Assembly (NCBI GenBank): GCA_965203565.1
Contig: OZ241896.1
Location: forward strand, 3,472,001 to 3,536,000
DNA from: JAAXGX01 sp965203565
GTDB taxonomy: Bacteria; Acidobacteriota; Vicinamibacteria; Vicinamibacterales; UBA8438
Direction: 5' to 3'
Length of the DNA stretch: 64,000 nt
Shown here one piece after another: positions 52,026-60,437 of this stretch (positions are counted from its first letter, which is position 1; every line of letters begins with the position of its first letter). A program made the position numbers and the translations under genes. Under the pieces are notes generated by a model. It did no database searches and was not told the origin of the DNA. It saw only the letters and a program-made list of their open reading frames with translations.

Positions 52026-53750
52026 TCAGGCCCGGTTCACCGCGGCCAGGTTCGGGTTCGGGCGGCGCAGGGCGCGGAGCACCTCGTCGCGCGGGCCGAA
52101 CGCTTCCATCGCGCCCGCCTTCAGCACCAGCACCTTGCCGGCCAGCGCCACCATGCCGACGCGCTGGGCGATCAGGATCACGGTCACGCCCCGCTCCCGC
52201 ATCCGCGTGACCGCCCGGGCCAGCGCCTGCTCCCCCTCGCCGTCGAGGTGCGCGTTCGGCTCGTCGAGGACGAGCAGCGCCGGGTCGCCGAACACGGCGC
52301 GCGCCAGCCCGATCCGCTGGCGCTGGCCGCCGGAGATCGGCACGCCCCCCTCGCCGATCGGCGTGTCGTACCCCTTGGGCAGACCGAGAATCGTCCGGTG
52401 CGCTCCGGCGAGCTGCGCCGCCGCGATCACCGCGTCGTCCCCCGCCTCGCTCAGCCGGGCGACGTTGTCGCGGACGGTTCCGGCGAACAGCTCGACCGTC
52501 TGCGGCAGGTAACCGACGTGCCGCCCCCGGTCCGCATCGGGCCAGACCGCCACTTCGGCGCCGTCGAGGCGCACGTGCCCCGAGGTGGGCCGGAGCGACC
52601 CGACCAGCAGGCGGACCAGCGTCGTCTTGCCCGCGCCGGACGGTCCGACCACGCCGAGGACGTCGCCGGGGTCGAGATGGAAGCTCAGGCTCCGGACGAC
52701 CGGGAGGCGCACGCCGGGCGGGACGTAGCTCGTCTTGTCGACGTCGATCCGGCCGGCCGGCCGGGGCAGCGCCGTGCCGGGTTCCGCGGCCGGCGCCCCG
52801 GCCAGCAGATCGTCCAGGCGCCGGTACGCCGTCCGGGCGCCCACGAAGCCGCGCCACGCGCCGATCATCTGCTCGATCGGCGCGAGGCCGCGCGCCAGCA
52901 CGACCGAGGAGGCGACGATGCTGCCGGCCGACATCTCGTTGAGGATGACCAGGTACCCGCCGACGCCCAGCATGGCGGCCTGCAGCATCAGCCGCACCGC
53001 CTTGGCGACGGCGGAGATGCTCCCCGCCGCGTCGATCGCCGACAGTTGGAGGTCCAGGCTGCGCAGGGTGGTTTCCCGCCACCGCCGCGCCAGGTCGGGC
53101 AGCATCCCCATGGCGGTGATGGCGTCGGCGTTCCGGATCGCGGCGTCGGCGGCGTTCAGCGCGCGCACCGTCGCGCCGTTCGCCTCCACCACCTTCTTCC
53201 GGGTCGCCACGTCGTTCAGCGCCGCGCACCCGATCAGCAGCACGGCGCCGACGAGCCCGATCCAGCCCAGCACCGGATGGATCACGAAGACGATGGCGAG
53301 GAAGACCGGCGCCCACGGCGCGTCGAACAGCGGCAGCACGCCCGCGCCGCCCACGTAGGCGCGCAACGTCGCCAGATCGCGCAGCCCCTGCGCCGACACG
53401 CCGCCCGACGCGCGCCGCGCCTCCGCCACCGCGCCGGCCAGGACCGCGCTGCCGAGCTCCCGGTCGAGCCAGACGCCGACGCGCGCGAGTATCCGGCTGC
53501 GCACGGCGTCGAGCAGGCCGAAGGCGGTCAGCGCGACGAAGACCAGGCCGCTGAGCGCCAGCAGGGTGTCGACGTTGGCGGTGGTCAGCACCCGGTCGTA
53601 GACCTGCAGCATGTAGAGCGGCACGGTGAGCATCAGCAGGTTCAGGCAGGCGCTGAACACCGCCACGCCGCTCCAGACGCGCCGGCATGCCGCCATCGCC
53701 CGCCGCAGGGCGTCCGGTCTCTCGGCGGCGCCGCCGCTTCCGCCGTTCAT
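52026..53750 (-). CDS. Type I secretion ABC transporter (PrtD/HlyB-like)
   Basis: 574 residues from the ATG at 53750. Six membrane helices (LNLLMLTVPLYMLQVYDRVL is characteristic of the PrtD group) are followed by an ATPase domain: Walker A GPSGAGKTT near residue 365, ISGGQRQRIGLARAV as signature and LLVLDEPNAHLDGEG as Walker B. There is no N-terminal C39 peptidase, so substrates are exported whole. With the HlyD gene and the RTX gene it forms a type I secretion set. No outer-membrane TolC gene is in this cluster. Confidence 0.9.
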   Translation of the reverse strand: MNGGSGGAAERPDALRRAMAACRRVWSGVAVFSACLNLLMLTVPLYMLQVYDRVLTTANVDTLLALSGLVFVALTAFGLLDAVRSRILARVGVWLDRELGSAVLAGAVAEARRASGGVSAQGLRDLATLRAYVGGAGVLPLFDAPWAPVFLAIVFVIHPVLGWIGLVGAVLLIGCAALNDVATRKKVVEANGATVRALNAADAAIRNADAITAMGMLPDLARRWRETTLRSLDLQLSAIDAAGSISAVAKAVRLMLQAAMLGVGGYLVILNEMSAGSIVASSVVLARGLAPIEQMIGAWRGFVGARTAYRRLDDLLAGAPAAEPGTALPRPAGRIDVDKTSYVPPGVRLPVVRSLSFHLDPGDVLGVVGPSGAGKTTLVRLLVGSLRPTSGHVRLDGAEVAVWPDADRGRHVGYLPQTVELFAGTVRDNVARLSEAGDDAVIAAAQLAGAHRTILGLPKGYDTPIGEGGVPISGGQRQRIGLARAVFGDPALLVLDEPNAHLDGEGEQALARAVTRMRERGVTVILIAQRVGMVALAGKVLVLKAGAMEAFGPRDEVLRALRRPNPNLAAVNRA

Positions 53751-53755
53751 CTCGT

Positions 53756-54481
53756 TCAGGACGCGGCGCGCAGCGGCGCGCCGGCCTCCACGCGGCCGCG
53801 GTCCAGCGTCACCACCCGGTTGCACACCCGCCGGAGCAGCGTCCGGTTGTGCGACGCCAGCACCAGGATGCCGGCGTCGCCGACCATCGCGTCGAGCCGC
53901 GCGCGCGCCTTCTCGATGAAGGCGGCGTCGCCGGCGCCGATCCACTCGTCCATCAGCAGGATCTCCGGCTTCGCGGCGGTCGAGATGGCGAACGCCAGGC
54001 GGGCCTTCATCCCGTCCGAATAGGTGAACAGCGGGAAGTCGAGGTAGTCGCCCAGCTCGGTGAACTCGGCGATCTCCTCGGCCTGCCGGTCTATCTCCCG
54101 CCGCGTCAGGCCGGCGGCGAGGCCGCGCAGCACGATGTTCTCCATGCCGGTCGCATCGGCCTCGATCCCGAGGTTCAGGCTGAACAGCGCCGTCACCCGG
54201 CCCTCCACGCGCACGCGGCCGCGCGTCGGCTCGAACACGCCGGCGATGGCGCGCAGCAGCGTCGACTTGCCGGCGCCGTTCGCGCCGACGAGCCCGACCC
54301 GCTCGCCGTGCCGGATCTCGAGCGACACGTCGCGCAGCGCGTGGATCGTCACCAGATGGCGCGCGCCGTAGCTCACGTGCGAGCCGATGCGGCGGTTCAG
54401 CAGCCGCTTCTTCAGCGAGCGGCTCTCCGCGCCGTAGATCGGGAAGTCGACGGACACGCCGCGCAGATCGATCGATATCAT
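53756..54481 (-). CDS. ABC polysaccharide exporter, ATPase subunit (Wzt/KpsT type)
   Basis: 241 residues. Walker A GANGAGKST near residue 65, the signature TYSDGMKARLAFAISTAA and Walker B ILLMDEWIGAGD near 170 are the marks of polysaccharide/O-antigen exporters, as is the N-terminal extension SLKKRLLNRRIGSHVSYGAR. It lacks the C-terminal glycan-binding domain found in O9a-type Wzt. The permease gene is 27 bases upstream. It powers export of a lipid-linked surface glycan, probably that made by the glycosyltransferases of the window. Confidence 0.85.
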   Translation of the reverse strand: MISIDLRGVSVDFPIYGAESRSLKKRLLNRRIGSHVSYGARHLVTIHALRDVSLEIRHGERVGLVGANGAGKSTLLRAIAGVFEPTRGRVRVEGRVTALFSLNLGIEADATGMENIVLRGLAAGLTRREIDRQAEEIAEFTELGDYLDFPLFTYSDGMKARLAFAISTAAKPEILLMDEWIGAGDAAFIEKARARLDAMVGDAGILVLASHNRTLLRRVCNRVVTLDRGRVEAGAPLRAAS

Positions 54482-54508
54482 CTATATAAGCCGGTTACAC
54501 ACAGGGCG

Positions 54509-55321
54509 TCACAGCCAGTAGGCGACGCGGCCTCGGTACCGCGCGAAGACGACCCACGCCGCCGCCCAGCCCGCCGCGGTCACCGCGAGGGCGGCCGTCC
54601 AGGCGGCAGCCGGCGGCGGCTGTCCGAGCAGGGGCGCGCGGAGCAGCTCGACGAAGTGGGTGAGCGGATTGTACAACGCCAGCCAGGCGCGCTCGCCCAG
54701 CCGTTCGGGAATCCAGATGACCGGCGTGACGAAGAACGCCACGCGCATGACGCTCCGGACGATCTGCGTCACGTCCCGGAACCGGGCGCAGACGGTGCCG
54801 AGCAGCAGGCCGACCCAGACCGCGTTGACGATCAGCAGCGCCAGAGCCGGCGCGAGCAGCAGCCCCTCCGCGCCGGCGAAGACGCCGAACACGATGGCGA
54901 CGCCGACGTACACCGGCGCGTTGTGCGCCATCATCAGAAGGTTCTCCCAGACGTCCTTGAAGACGAAGAGCGCCAGCGGCCAGCGCCCGTTCGTGATCCA
55001 GACCTTGTGCTTGACGAAGACGCCGCACCCCTGGCTGACCGCGCCCTGGATGAACTGCCAGGCGATGAACCCGAGGGTGAGGTGGGGCACGTACCGATCG
55101 AGCGGCACGCCGAGCAGCCGCCCGTAGAGTGCGCTCAGCGCCGCGACGAGGACGGCGAGCGAGATCGTCAGCCACAGCGGCCCGAGGATCGATCGGCGGT
55201 AGCTGCGCCGGACGCCGAAGTTCCCGGTCGCCATCCAGAACCGCCAGTGGCGCAGCCCCTCCAGGACGTCGCGGACGGCCTGCGCCGACGGCGACGTCCG
55301 CTCGGCGTCACGTCCGGGCAT
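54509..55321 (-). CDS. ABC polysaccharide exporter, permease subunit (Wzm/KpsM type)
   Basis: 270 residues, six membrane helices of the ABC-2 type. It begins VLEGLRHWRFWMATGNFGVR and then SYRRSILGPLWLTISLAVLV, the usual opening of the Wzm group. FFVTPVIWIPERLGERAWLA with LYNPLTHFVELLRAPLLGQ is the conserved periplasmic hairpin and loop. The ATG at 55321 is preferred; an in-frame start 21 bases earlier exists. It pairs with the downstream ATPase. Confidence 0.85.
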   Translation of the reverse strand: MPGRDAERTSPSAQAVRDVLEGLRHWRFWMATGNFGVRRSYRRSILGPLWLTISLAVLVAALSALYGRLLGVPLDRYVPHLTLGFIAWQFIQGAVSQGCGVFVKHKVWITNGRWPLALFVFKDVWENLLMMAHNAPVYVGVAIVFGVFAGAEGLLLAPALALLIVNAVWVGLLLGTVCARFRDVTQIVRSVMRVAFFVTPVIWIPERLGERAWLALYNPLTHFVELLRAPLLGQPPPAAAWTAALAVTAAGWAAAWVVFARYRGRVAYWL

Positions 55322-55361
55322 GGCGGAATCCACGCACGCCAAGAATATCGGATCGAGCGGG

Positions 55362-56678
55362 TCAGGGGGTCAGCCGGTGCAGCATGCGCGGATACGGGAT
55401 CGCTTCGCGCACGTGCTCCAGGCCGCAGATCCAGGCGACGACCCGTTCTATCCCCATCCCGAAGCCGCCGTGGGGGACGCTCCCGTACCGCCGGAGGTCC
55501 AGGTACCACTCGAACGCCTCGCGGGGGAGGCCGTGCGCCTGCACGCGTTCGAGCAGCGTGCGGTAGTCGTCCTCGCGCTGTCCCCCGCCGACGATCTCGC
55601 CGTACCCTTCCGGCGCGAGCAGGTCGACCGAGAGCGACAGCTCGGGGCGGCCGGGGTCGGACTTCATGTAGAACGCCTTGGCGGCGGCGGGGAACCGGTG
55701 GACGACCACCGGCCGGTCGAACGCGCCGGCCAGCGCCGTCTCGTCCGGGCCGCCGAAGTCGCCGCCCCATTCGAACGTCCGGCCGCTGCGCCGGAGCAGC
55801 TCCGCCGCTTCGTCGTACGACACCCGCGGGAACGGCGCCCGCACGCGCTCCAGCGGCGCCGTGTCGCGGCCGAGCGCGTCCAGCTCCTTGCGGCGGCTGG
55901 CGAGGACCCCCTGCACGACCGCCTCGACGAGCTCCTCGGCGAGCGCGGCCACGTCGTCGAGCGCGGCGTACGCCATCTCCGGCTCGACCATCCAGAACTC
56001 GGTCAGGTGGCGGCGCGTCTTCGACTTCTCGGCCCGGAACGTCGGGCCGAAGCAGTACACCCGCCCGAGCGCCATCGCGTTCGCCTCGTTGTACAACTGC
56101 CCGCTCTGGGTGAGAAAGGCGGTGGCGTGGTCGAAGTACGGGACGGGGAACAGCGTCGTCGTCCCCTCGCAGGCGGACGGGGTGAGGATAGGCGTGTCGA
56201 CCAGCACGAAGCCGCGGCCGTTCAGCAGCGTCCGGGTCCGGTCGATCACCTCGTGCCGGATCCGCAGGATCGCCTGCTGGCGCGCGGTCCGGAGCCAGAG
56301 GTGCCGGCGGTCGAGCAGATATTCGACGCCGTGCTCCTTTGGCGTGATCGGATAGTCCTGCGACGCGCCCACCTGCTCCAGGCCGGCGACGTCGATCTCG
56401 AAGCCGCCCGGCGCGCGCGCGTCGGCGCGCACCATCCCCCGGACCGTGACCGCGGTCTCCTGGCCGAGGTGGTCGGCGGCCTCGAACGCCGCGCCGCCGA
56501 CGGCCGCCTTCGACATGACCGCCTGGATGAAGCCGGTGCCGTCGCGGATCGTCAGGAAGTGGATCTTCCCGCTGGAGCGGCGGTTGTGCAGCCAGCCGCG
56601 GAGGGTGACTTCCCGCCCGGCGCGCCCGGCGATCCCGTCGATGGAGGCGTTCATCGGTTGCGGCGTCTCCTGCGTCAC
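55362..56678 (-). CDS. asnS: Asparaginyl-tRNA synthetase
   Basis: 438 residues. An OB-fold anticodon domain (EVTLRGWLHNRRSSGKIHFL) is followed by a class II core: RTARQQAILRIRHEVIDRTR, then FRAEKSKTRRHLTEFWMVEP as motif 2 and GGFGMGIERVVAWICGLEHV as motif 3. The EFWMVEPEM pattern and length identify AsnRS over AspRS. It charges tRNA-Asn. The gene is upstream of the exporter permease on the same strand with a 40-base gap; the ATG at 56654 is an alternative start. Confidence 0.95.
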   Translation of the reverse strand: MTQETPQPMNASIDGIAGRAGREVTLRGWLHNRRSSGKIHFLTIRDGTGFIQAVMSKAAVGGAAFEAADHLGQETAVTVRGMVRADARAPGGFEIDVAGLEQVGASQDYPITPKEHGVEYLLDRRHLWLRTARQQAILRIRHEVIDRTRTLLNGRGFVLVDTPILTPSACEGTTTLFPVPYFDHATAFLTQSGQLYNEANAMALGRVYCFGPTFRAEKSKTRRHLTEFWMVEPEMAYAALDDVAALAEELVEAVVQGVLASRRKELDALGRDTAPLERVRAPFPRVSYDEAAELLRRSGRTFEWGGDFGGPDETALAGAFDRPVVVHRFPAAAKAFYMKSDPGRPELSLSVDLLAPEGYGEIVGGGQREDDYRTLLERVQAHGLPREAFEWYLDLRRYGSVPHGGFGMGIERVVAWICGLEHVREAIPYPRMLHRLTP

Positions 56679-56717
56679 GTCAGCAGCCCGCGTCGGCGGC
56701 CCGCGGCATCCCGCAGT

Positions 56718-57716
56718 TTATCCGAGCGCGGGGACGAACGGGGCCAGCAGCTCCCGGAGCCGGCCGAACCGGGGCGCGCGCCGGAACACGTCGGCCAGGT
56801 AGCCGAGCGTGCGGGGGACGTCGGCCAGGTACCGGTCGTTGCGGCGGGCCGCCGCCTGGTGCCCGAACGTGCCGAGCGCCTTGAGGTGCCGCTGCACCGA
56901 CGTCCGGTCGAACCGCTCGGCGAAGCCGGGGGCGGGCGGCGCGCCGGCCTGCTCGTGGTAGCGCGCGAGCAGGCCGGACGCCAGCGCCGGCTCGAGCCGG
57001 ACGTAGCAGTCCCGGAGCAGCGCGACCAGGTCGTAGGTGTCCGGCCCCATCCGCGCGTCCTGGAAGTCGATGACGTGGAGCCGGCCGCCGTGGACCATCA
57101 GGTTGCGGCTGTGGAAGTCGCGGTGGCAGAAGACCCGGGGCGCGGCGGCCAGGGCGCGGGCCAGACGGCGGAACTCCGCGCCGAGCGCGGCCCGGACCGG
57201 CGCGGGGACCGCCGCCCGCAGGTGGCCGACGAGGAACTGCTCGACGAAGAAGTCGAGCTCCCGCACGAAGGCGGCCTCGTCGAACGCGATCGTGAACGGA
57301 CGGTGGCCGGACGCCGCCAGCGCCCGCCCGCGGCGCTGCATCCGCGCGATCAGGTCCACCGCCTCTTCGTACGCCGCCCGCCGCTCGTCGGCCGCAGCCG
57401 TGTCGCACAGCTTCTGCAGCGTGACGTCGCCGAGGTCGTCGAGCGCCAGGACGCCGAGGTCGGCGGCGGCGCCGCGCACCGCCGGCGTCGGGACGTCCAT
57501 CCGCTCCAGCAGCCGGGCGACGTCCAGGAACGGCAGCGTCCCGGGATCGATCGGGCCGGCGTGGACGAGCAGGATGCGCGACGACCCGTCCGCCCACCGC
57601 GCGCGCACGTACCGGCGGTCCGACGCGTCGCCCGGCAGCTCGGCGACCACCGCCCCCGCCGCCCGGCCGGTCCGCTCCAGGTACGCCGCCGCGCGCCGGA
57701 GCACGCCGCTCGTCAT
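56718..57716 (-). CDS. amgK: Aminoglycoside-phosphotransferase-type kinase (AmgK-like)
   Basis: 332 residues of the APH fold. The catalytic loop FCHRDFHSRNLMVHGGRLHV near residue 192 has the H-x-D-x4-N pattern, followed by IDFQDARMGPDTYDLVALL. The N-terminal ELPGDASDRRYVRAR is also typical. In Pseudomonas AmgK phosphorylates N-acetylmuramic acid and N-acetylglucosamine for wall recycling, with MurU next. A MurU-like gene directly precedes this one with a four-base overlap, which supports that role. Confidence 0.8.
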   Translation of the reverse strand: MTSGVLRRAAAYLERTGRAAGAVVAELPGDASDRRYVRARWADGSSRILLVHAGPIDPGTLPFLDVARLLERMDVPTPAVRGAAADLGVLALDDLGDVTLQKLCDTAAADERRAAYEEAVDLIARMQRRGRALAASGHRPFTIAFDEAAFVRELDFFVEQFLVGHLRAAVPAPVRAALGAEFRRLARALAAAPRVFCHRDFHSRNLMVHGGRLHVIDFQDARMGPDTYDLVALLRDCYVRLEPALASGLLARYHEQAGAPPAPGFAERFDRTSVQRHLKALGTFGHQAAARRNDRYLADVPRTLGYLADVFRRAPRFGRLRELLAPFVPALG

Positions 57717-58660
57717 CGGGGCGGGCCGACGAGCGGAGCGCAGCGCGGCGCGGCCGGCTCCTTGCCGCCGGCCGTGACGACCTGCCGCTCGCAGACGGCG
57801 CCGGCCGGCAGCCGGACGCCGTCCGCCACGATGCAGTCGGTCAGCCGGCAGCCGGCTTCAATCACCACGTCGTCCCAGACGGCGGTGCGCACGAGGACGG
57901 CCGACGGGTCGATGCGGCACCGCTCGCCCGGCGGGAGCGCCGCAAGCCCTTCCGCCTCCGCGATCGCCAGCGCCGCGGCCAGATAGTCGGCCGGCGCGCC
58001 GAAGTCGTGCAGCGGCGCGTCGACGGCGTGCGCCCGCACGGCGCCCGGCTGCGCGGCGATCAGCGCGTCGTAGACGCCGCCGATCGACGCCGCCGGCTCG
58101 CCGTCGCGCAGCGGGGCGAAGACCGTCGCCTCGACGAGCTGCACGCCGACGAAGAGCGGATGCGGGTGCGCGCCCGGCCGCCGGAATCCGCGCACCCGTC
58201 CCTGCGCGTCCGCCGCCACCCCGCCGTACCGGTCCGGGGCCGGGTTGGCGGTGACGGCGAGCGTGACGCGCGCGCCGCTCGCCGCGTGCGCGCGCGCCAG
58301 GGCGGCCAGATCGACGTCGGTCAGGGTGTCGCCGTTGACGATGAAGAAGCGCGGACCGAGGAGGCCGAGCGCCCGGCGCGGGCCGCCGGCGGTCCCGAGC
58401 AGGACCGGCTCCCAGGAATAGCGGACCGGGACGCCGGCGGCGGTTCCATGTCCGACGCGGCAGGTGATGGTGTCCGGCCGGTGATGAAGGTTGACCACAG
58501 CGGCCGGGACGCCCTGCGCCGCCAGCCGCCGCAGGATCCGGACCACGAGCGGCGCGCCCGCCACCGGCGCGGCCGGCTTGGCCCGGACGCCGGTCAGCGG
58601 CGCCAGCCGGGAGCCGTAGCCGGCCGCGAGCACGAGCGCGGGCGGGAGCGGCGCGGTCAC
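57713..58660 (-). CDS. murU: Sugar-1-phosphate nucleotidyltransferase (MurU-like)
   Basis: 315 residues. LAAGYGSRLAPLTGVRAKPA at residues 11-30 is the nucleotide-binding loop with catalytic Arg and Lys, then YSWEPVLLGTAGGPRRALGL and VNGDTLTDVDL with the metal Asp. The C-terminal 60 residues (EAGCRLTDCIVADGVRLPAG) form a short left-handed beta-helix that is longer than in classic MurU. It would make UDP-MurNAc or a related nucleotide sugar. Four-base overlaps with both neighbours tie the three genes together. Confidence 0.75.
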   Translation of the reverse strand: MTAPLPPALVLAAGYGSRLAPLTGVRAKPAAPVAGAPLVVRILRRLAAQGVPAAVVNLHHRPDTITCRVGHGTAAGVPVRYSWEPVLLGTAGGPRRALGLLGPRFFIVNGDTLTDVDLAALARAHAASGARVTLAVTANPAPDRYGGVAADAQGRVRGFRRPGAHPHPLFVGVQLVEATVFAPLRDGEPAASIGGVYDALIAAQPGAVRAHAVDAPLHDFGAPADYLAAALAIAEAEGLAALPPGERCRIDPSAVLVRTAVWDDVVIEAGCRLTDCIVADGVRLPAGAVCERQVVTAGGKEPAAPRCAPLVGPPR

Positions 58661-59208
58661 CCGAAGACCATCTCCGACGGCGCCTGCGCCTCGCCGCCCG
58701 ACGCCGCGACGAACAGCGCGCGGTACGAGTCGACGACGTAGTCGGCCTCGGCGCGTCCCATCGCGGCGGCCAGATCGACGATCCCCTGCTCGCCGCCTTC
58801 GAGCTCGACGAAGACGCCGATCGGGGTCTCGTCCACCGCCGCCACGACCTCTCCGAGCACGTACTCTTCGCGGTGCTTCTGGTAGCGGAACCAGACGCGC
58901 AGCCCGAGCCGCTCCAGCAGCGCCAGCAGCGCCGCCGCGTCGCCGGCGGCCGTCTCCAGTTCTTCGCGCACCTTCATGACCGCCGGCTGCGGCGGTCCCT
59001 TGAAGGTCAGCACCGCCGACCCGCCGACCCGGCGGACCCGCAACGTGCAGCCGCGGGCGCGCAGCCGGCCGTCCGGCCAGTCGAGCAGCCGGTCGTCCTG
59101 CAGGATGCGGCCGCGGCGCGGCGCAGCGCCGGCGGCGCGCACGGCCGCGCGGGCCGCCGCCGCCGAGTCGAAGCGCAGCTTGATCTCCCGCTCGATCGGG
59201 GCGTTCAT
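58657..59208 (-). CDS. CYTH-domain protein (class IV adenylate cyclase/ThTPase-like)
   Basis: 183 residues. The ExExK motif is EREIKLRF at residues 5-12. Basic and acidic residues expected on the tunnel walls follow: ARGCTLRVRRVGG, LTFKGPPQ, KVREELET and the tail FVELEGGE. The fold handles triphosphate compounds; members include class IV adenylate cyclase, thiamine triphosphatase and polyphosphatases. The substrate here is unknown. It is the first gene of an overlapping trio with the MurU- and AmgK-like genes. Confidence 0.8.
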   Translation of the reverse strand: MNAPIEREIKLRFDSAAAARAAVRAAGAAPRRGRILQDDRLLDWPDGRLRARGCTLRVRRVGGSAVLTFKGPPQPAVMKVREELETAAGDAAALLALLERLGLRVWFRYQKHREEYVLGEVVAAVDETPIGVFVELEGGEQGIVDLAAAMGRAEADYVVDSYRALFVAASGGEAQAPSEMVFG

Positions 59209-59231
59209 GACGGCTCCGACAGGTCAGCGTC

Positions 59232-60410
59232 TCACGTGGCGCGGCGGCTGAACGAGCACCCCTGCAAGCGGGGCGTCCCGACGCCGCGGCCGAAGATCAG
59301 CACCTTGTGGGTGCTCCCCAGACCGCCCGGCGCGAGGAGCGTCTTCAACGCCAGCCGGCGCCGGATCGCCGACGCGCCGCCCTGCTCCGCCCGCGCATCC
59401 GGTTCGTTCGGTTCGTTCGTCATTGCGTCGAGCATGCCGTCCGACGACGCCAAGCCGAGCAGGAAGTACGTCTGGTCGACCGCCCCGAGCGTCCGGAGGC
59501 CGGCCTGCTCGGCCGCGGTCCGGACGGCCGTCAGGTCGACGTGCGCCGTCAGGTCGCACCCGCCGGGGTCCGCGAGCCACGGCGCCCCCGCCGGCCCGTC
59601 GCCGCCCGCTTCCATCCGGTGGCGGCGGTGGCAGGCGAGCGTGCCCGCCGCGTGCGTCATCGAGTACAGCTCGCGCGCTTCGTGGCCGTAATCGATCAGC
59701 ATCAGGAAGCCGCGCGTCAACCGGCGGGCGGCGTCGGCCACCCACCGGACGGCGGCCGGGCTCACCTCGGCGCGCCAGCCGGGCTCCAGCGCGACGCCGA
59801 AACGTTCGACGTGCGCCCGGACCGGCGCGGAGACCGGCCCCGGACGCTCGACGAAGCGGCCGCCGTCGAGGGCGACGCGCACCTCGCGCAACCCGGCGCC
59901 GGTCATCACGATCGGGTGGACCGGGAGCGCGTCGAGCAGCTCGTTGGCGAAGATGACGCCCCGGACCTCCGCCGGGAGTTCGGCCGTCGAGGCGTCCAGC
60001 CGCGCCGCATGCGCCCCGAGGGTGGCCGCCTGCGCGCGCCGGGCGGCCGGGCTCCGCTCCACCAGCGTCAGGCGGACCGCCCGGTGGAATCCGGGGTCGC
60101 CGGCCGCCGCGGCGTCGAGCACGTCGCGGGCGAGCCGCCCGTCGCCGGCGCCCGCCTCCACCAGCGCGAACGGTCCGTCGCCGCCTCCGGCCACGATCCG
60201 CCGCATTTCGGCGAACTGCTTCGACAGCAGCGCGCCGAACACCGGCCCGGCGTCCACGCTGGTGTAGAAGTCGCCCGCCCGCCCGGACCTCCGGCCGGCG
60301 CGGGCGTAGTAGCCGAGCGCCGGATGGTGGAGCGCGAGGTCCATGTACTCCGCGAACGGAAGCGGACCGTGCGCCCGGATCCGCCCGGCGATCAGGTCGC
60401 GGAGCGTCAT
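59232..60410 (-). CDS. SAM-dependent methyltransferase, MidA/NDUFAF7 family
   Basis: 392 residues. It starts GPLPFAEYMDLALHHPALGY, the family signature (PFSxYMExALYxPxxGYY), with AGDFYTSVDAGPVFGALLSK next. The SAM site FALVEAGAGDGRLARDVLDA is near residue 96. In eukaryotes NDUFAF7 methylates an Arg of the NuoD homologue during complex I assembly; the bacterial role is not established. The presence of a nuo operon in the same window makes that connection suggestive only. C-terminal 40 residues differ from homologues. Confidence 0.85.
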   Translation of the reverse strand: MTLRDLIAGRIRAHGPLPFAEYMDLALHHPALGYYARAGRRSGRAGDFYTSVDAGPVFGALLSKQFAEMRRIVAGGGDGPFALVEAGAGDGRLARDVLDAAAAGDPGFHRAVRLTLVERSPAARRAQAATLGAHAARLDASTAELPAEVRGVIFANELLDALPVHPIVMTGAGLREVRVALDGGRFVERPGPVSAPVRAHVERFGVALEPGWRAEVSPAAVRWVADAARRLTRGFLMLIDYGHEARELYSMTHAAGTLACHRRHRMEAGGDGPAGAPWLADPGGCDLTAHVDLTAVRTAAEQAGLRTLGAVDQTYFLLGLASSDGMLDAMTNEPNEPDARAEQGGASAIRRRLALKTLLAPGGLGSTHKVLIFGRGVGTPRLQGCSFSRRAT

Positions 60411-60437
60411 CGGCGGCGGGGCGGCGAACGCCGGCGG

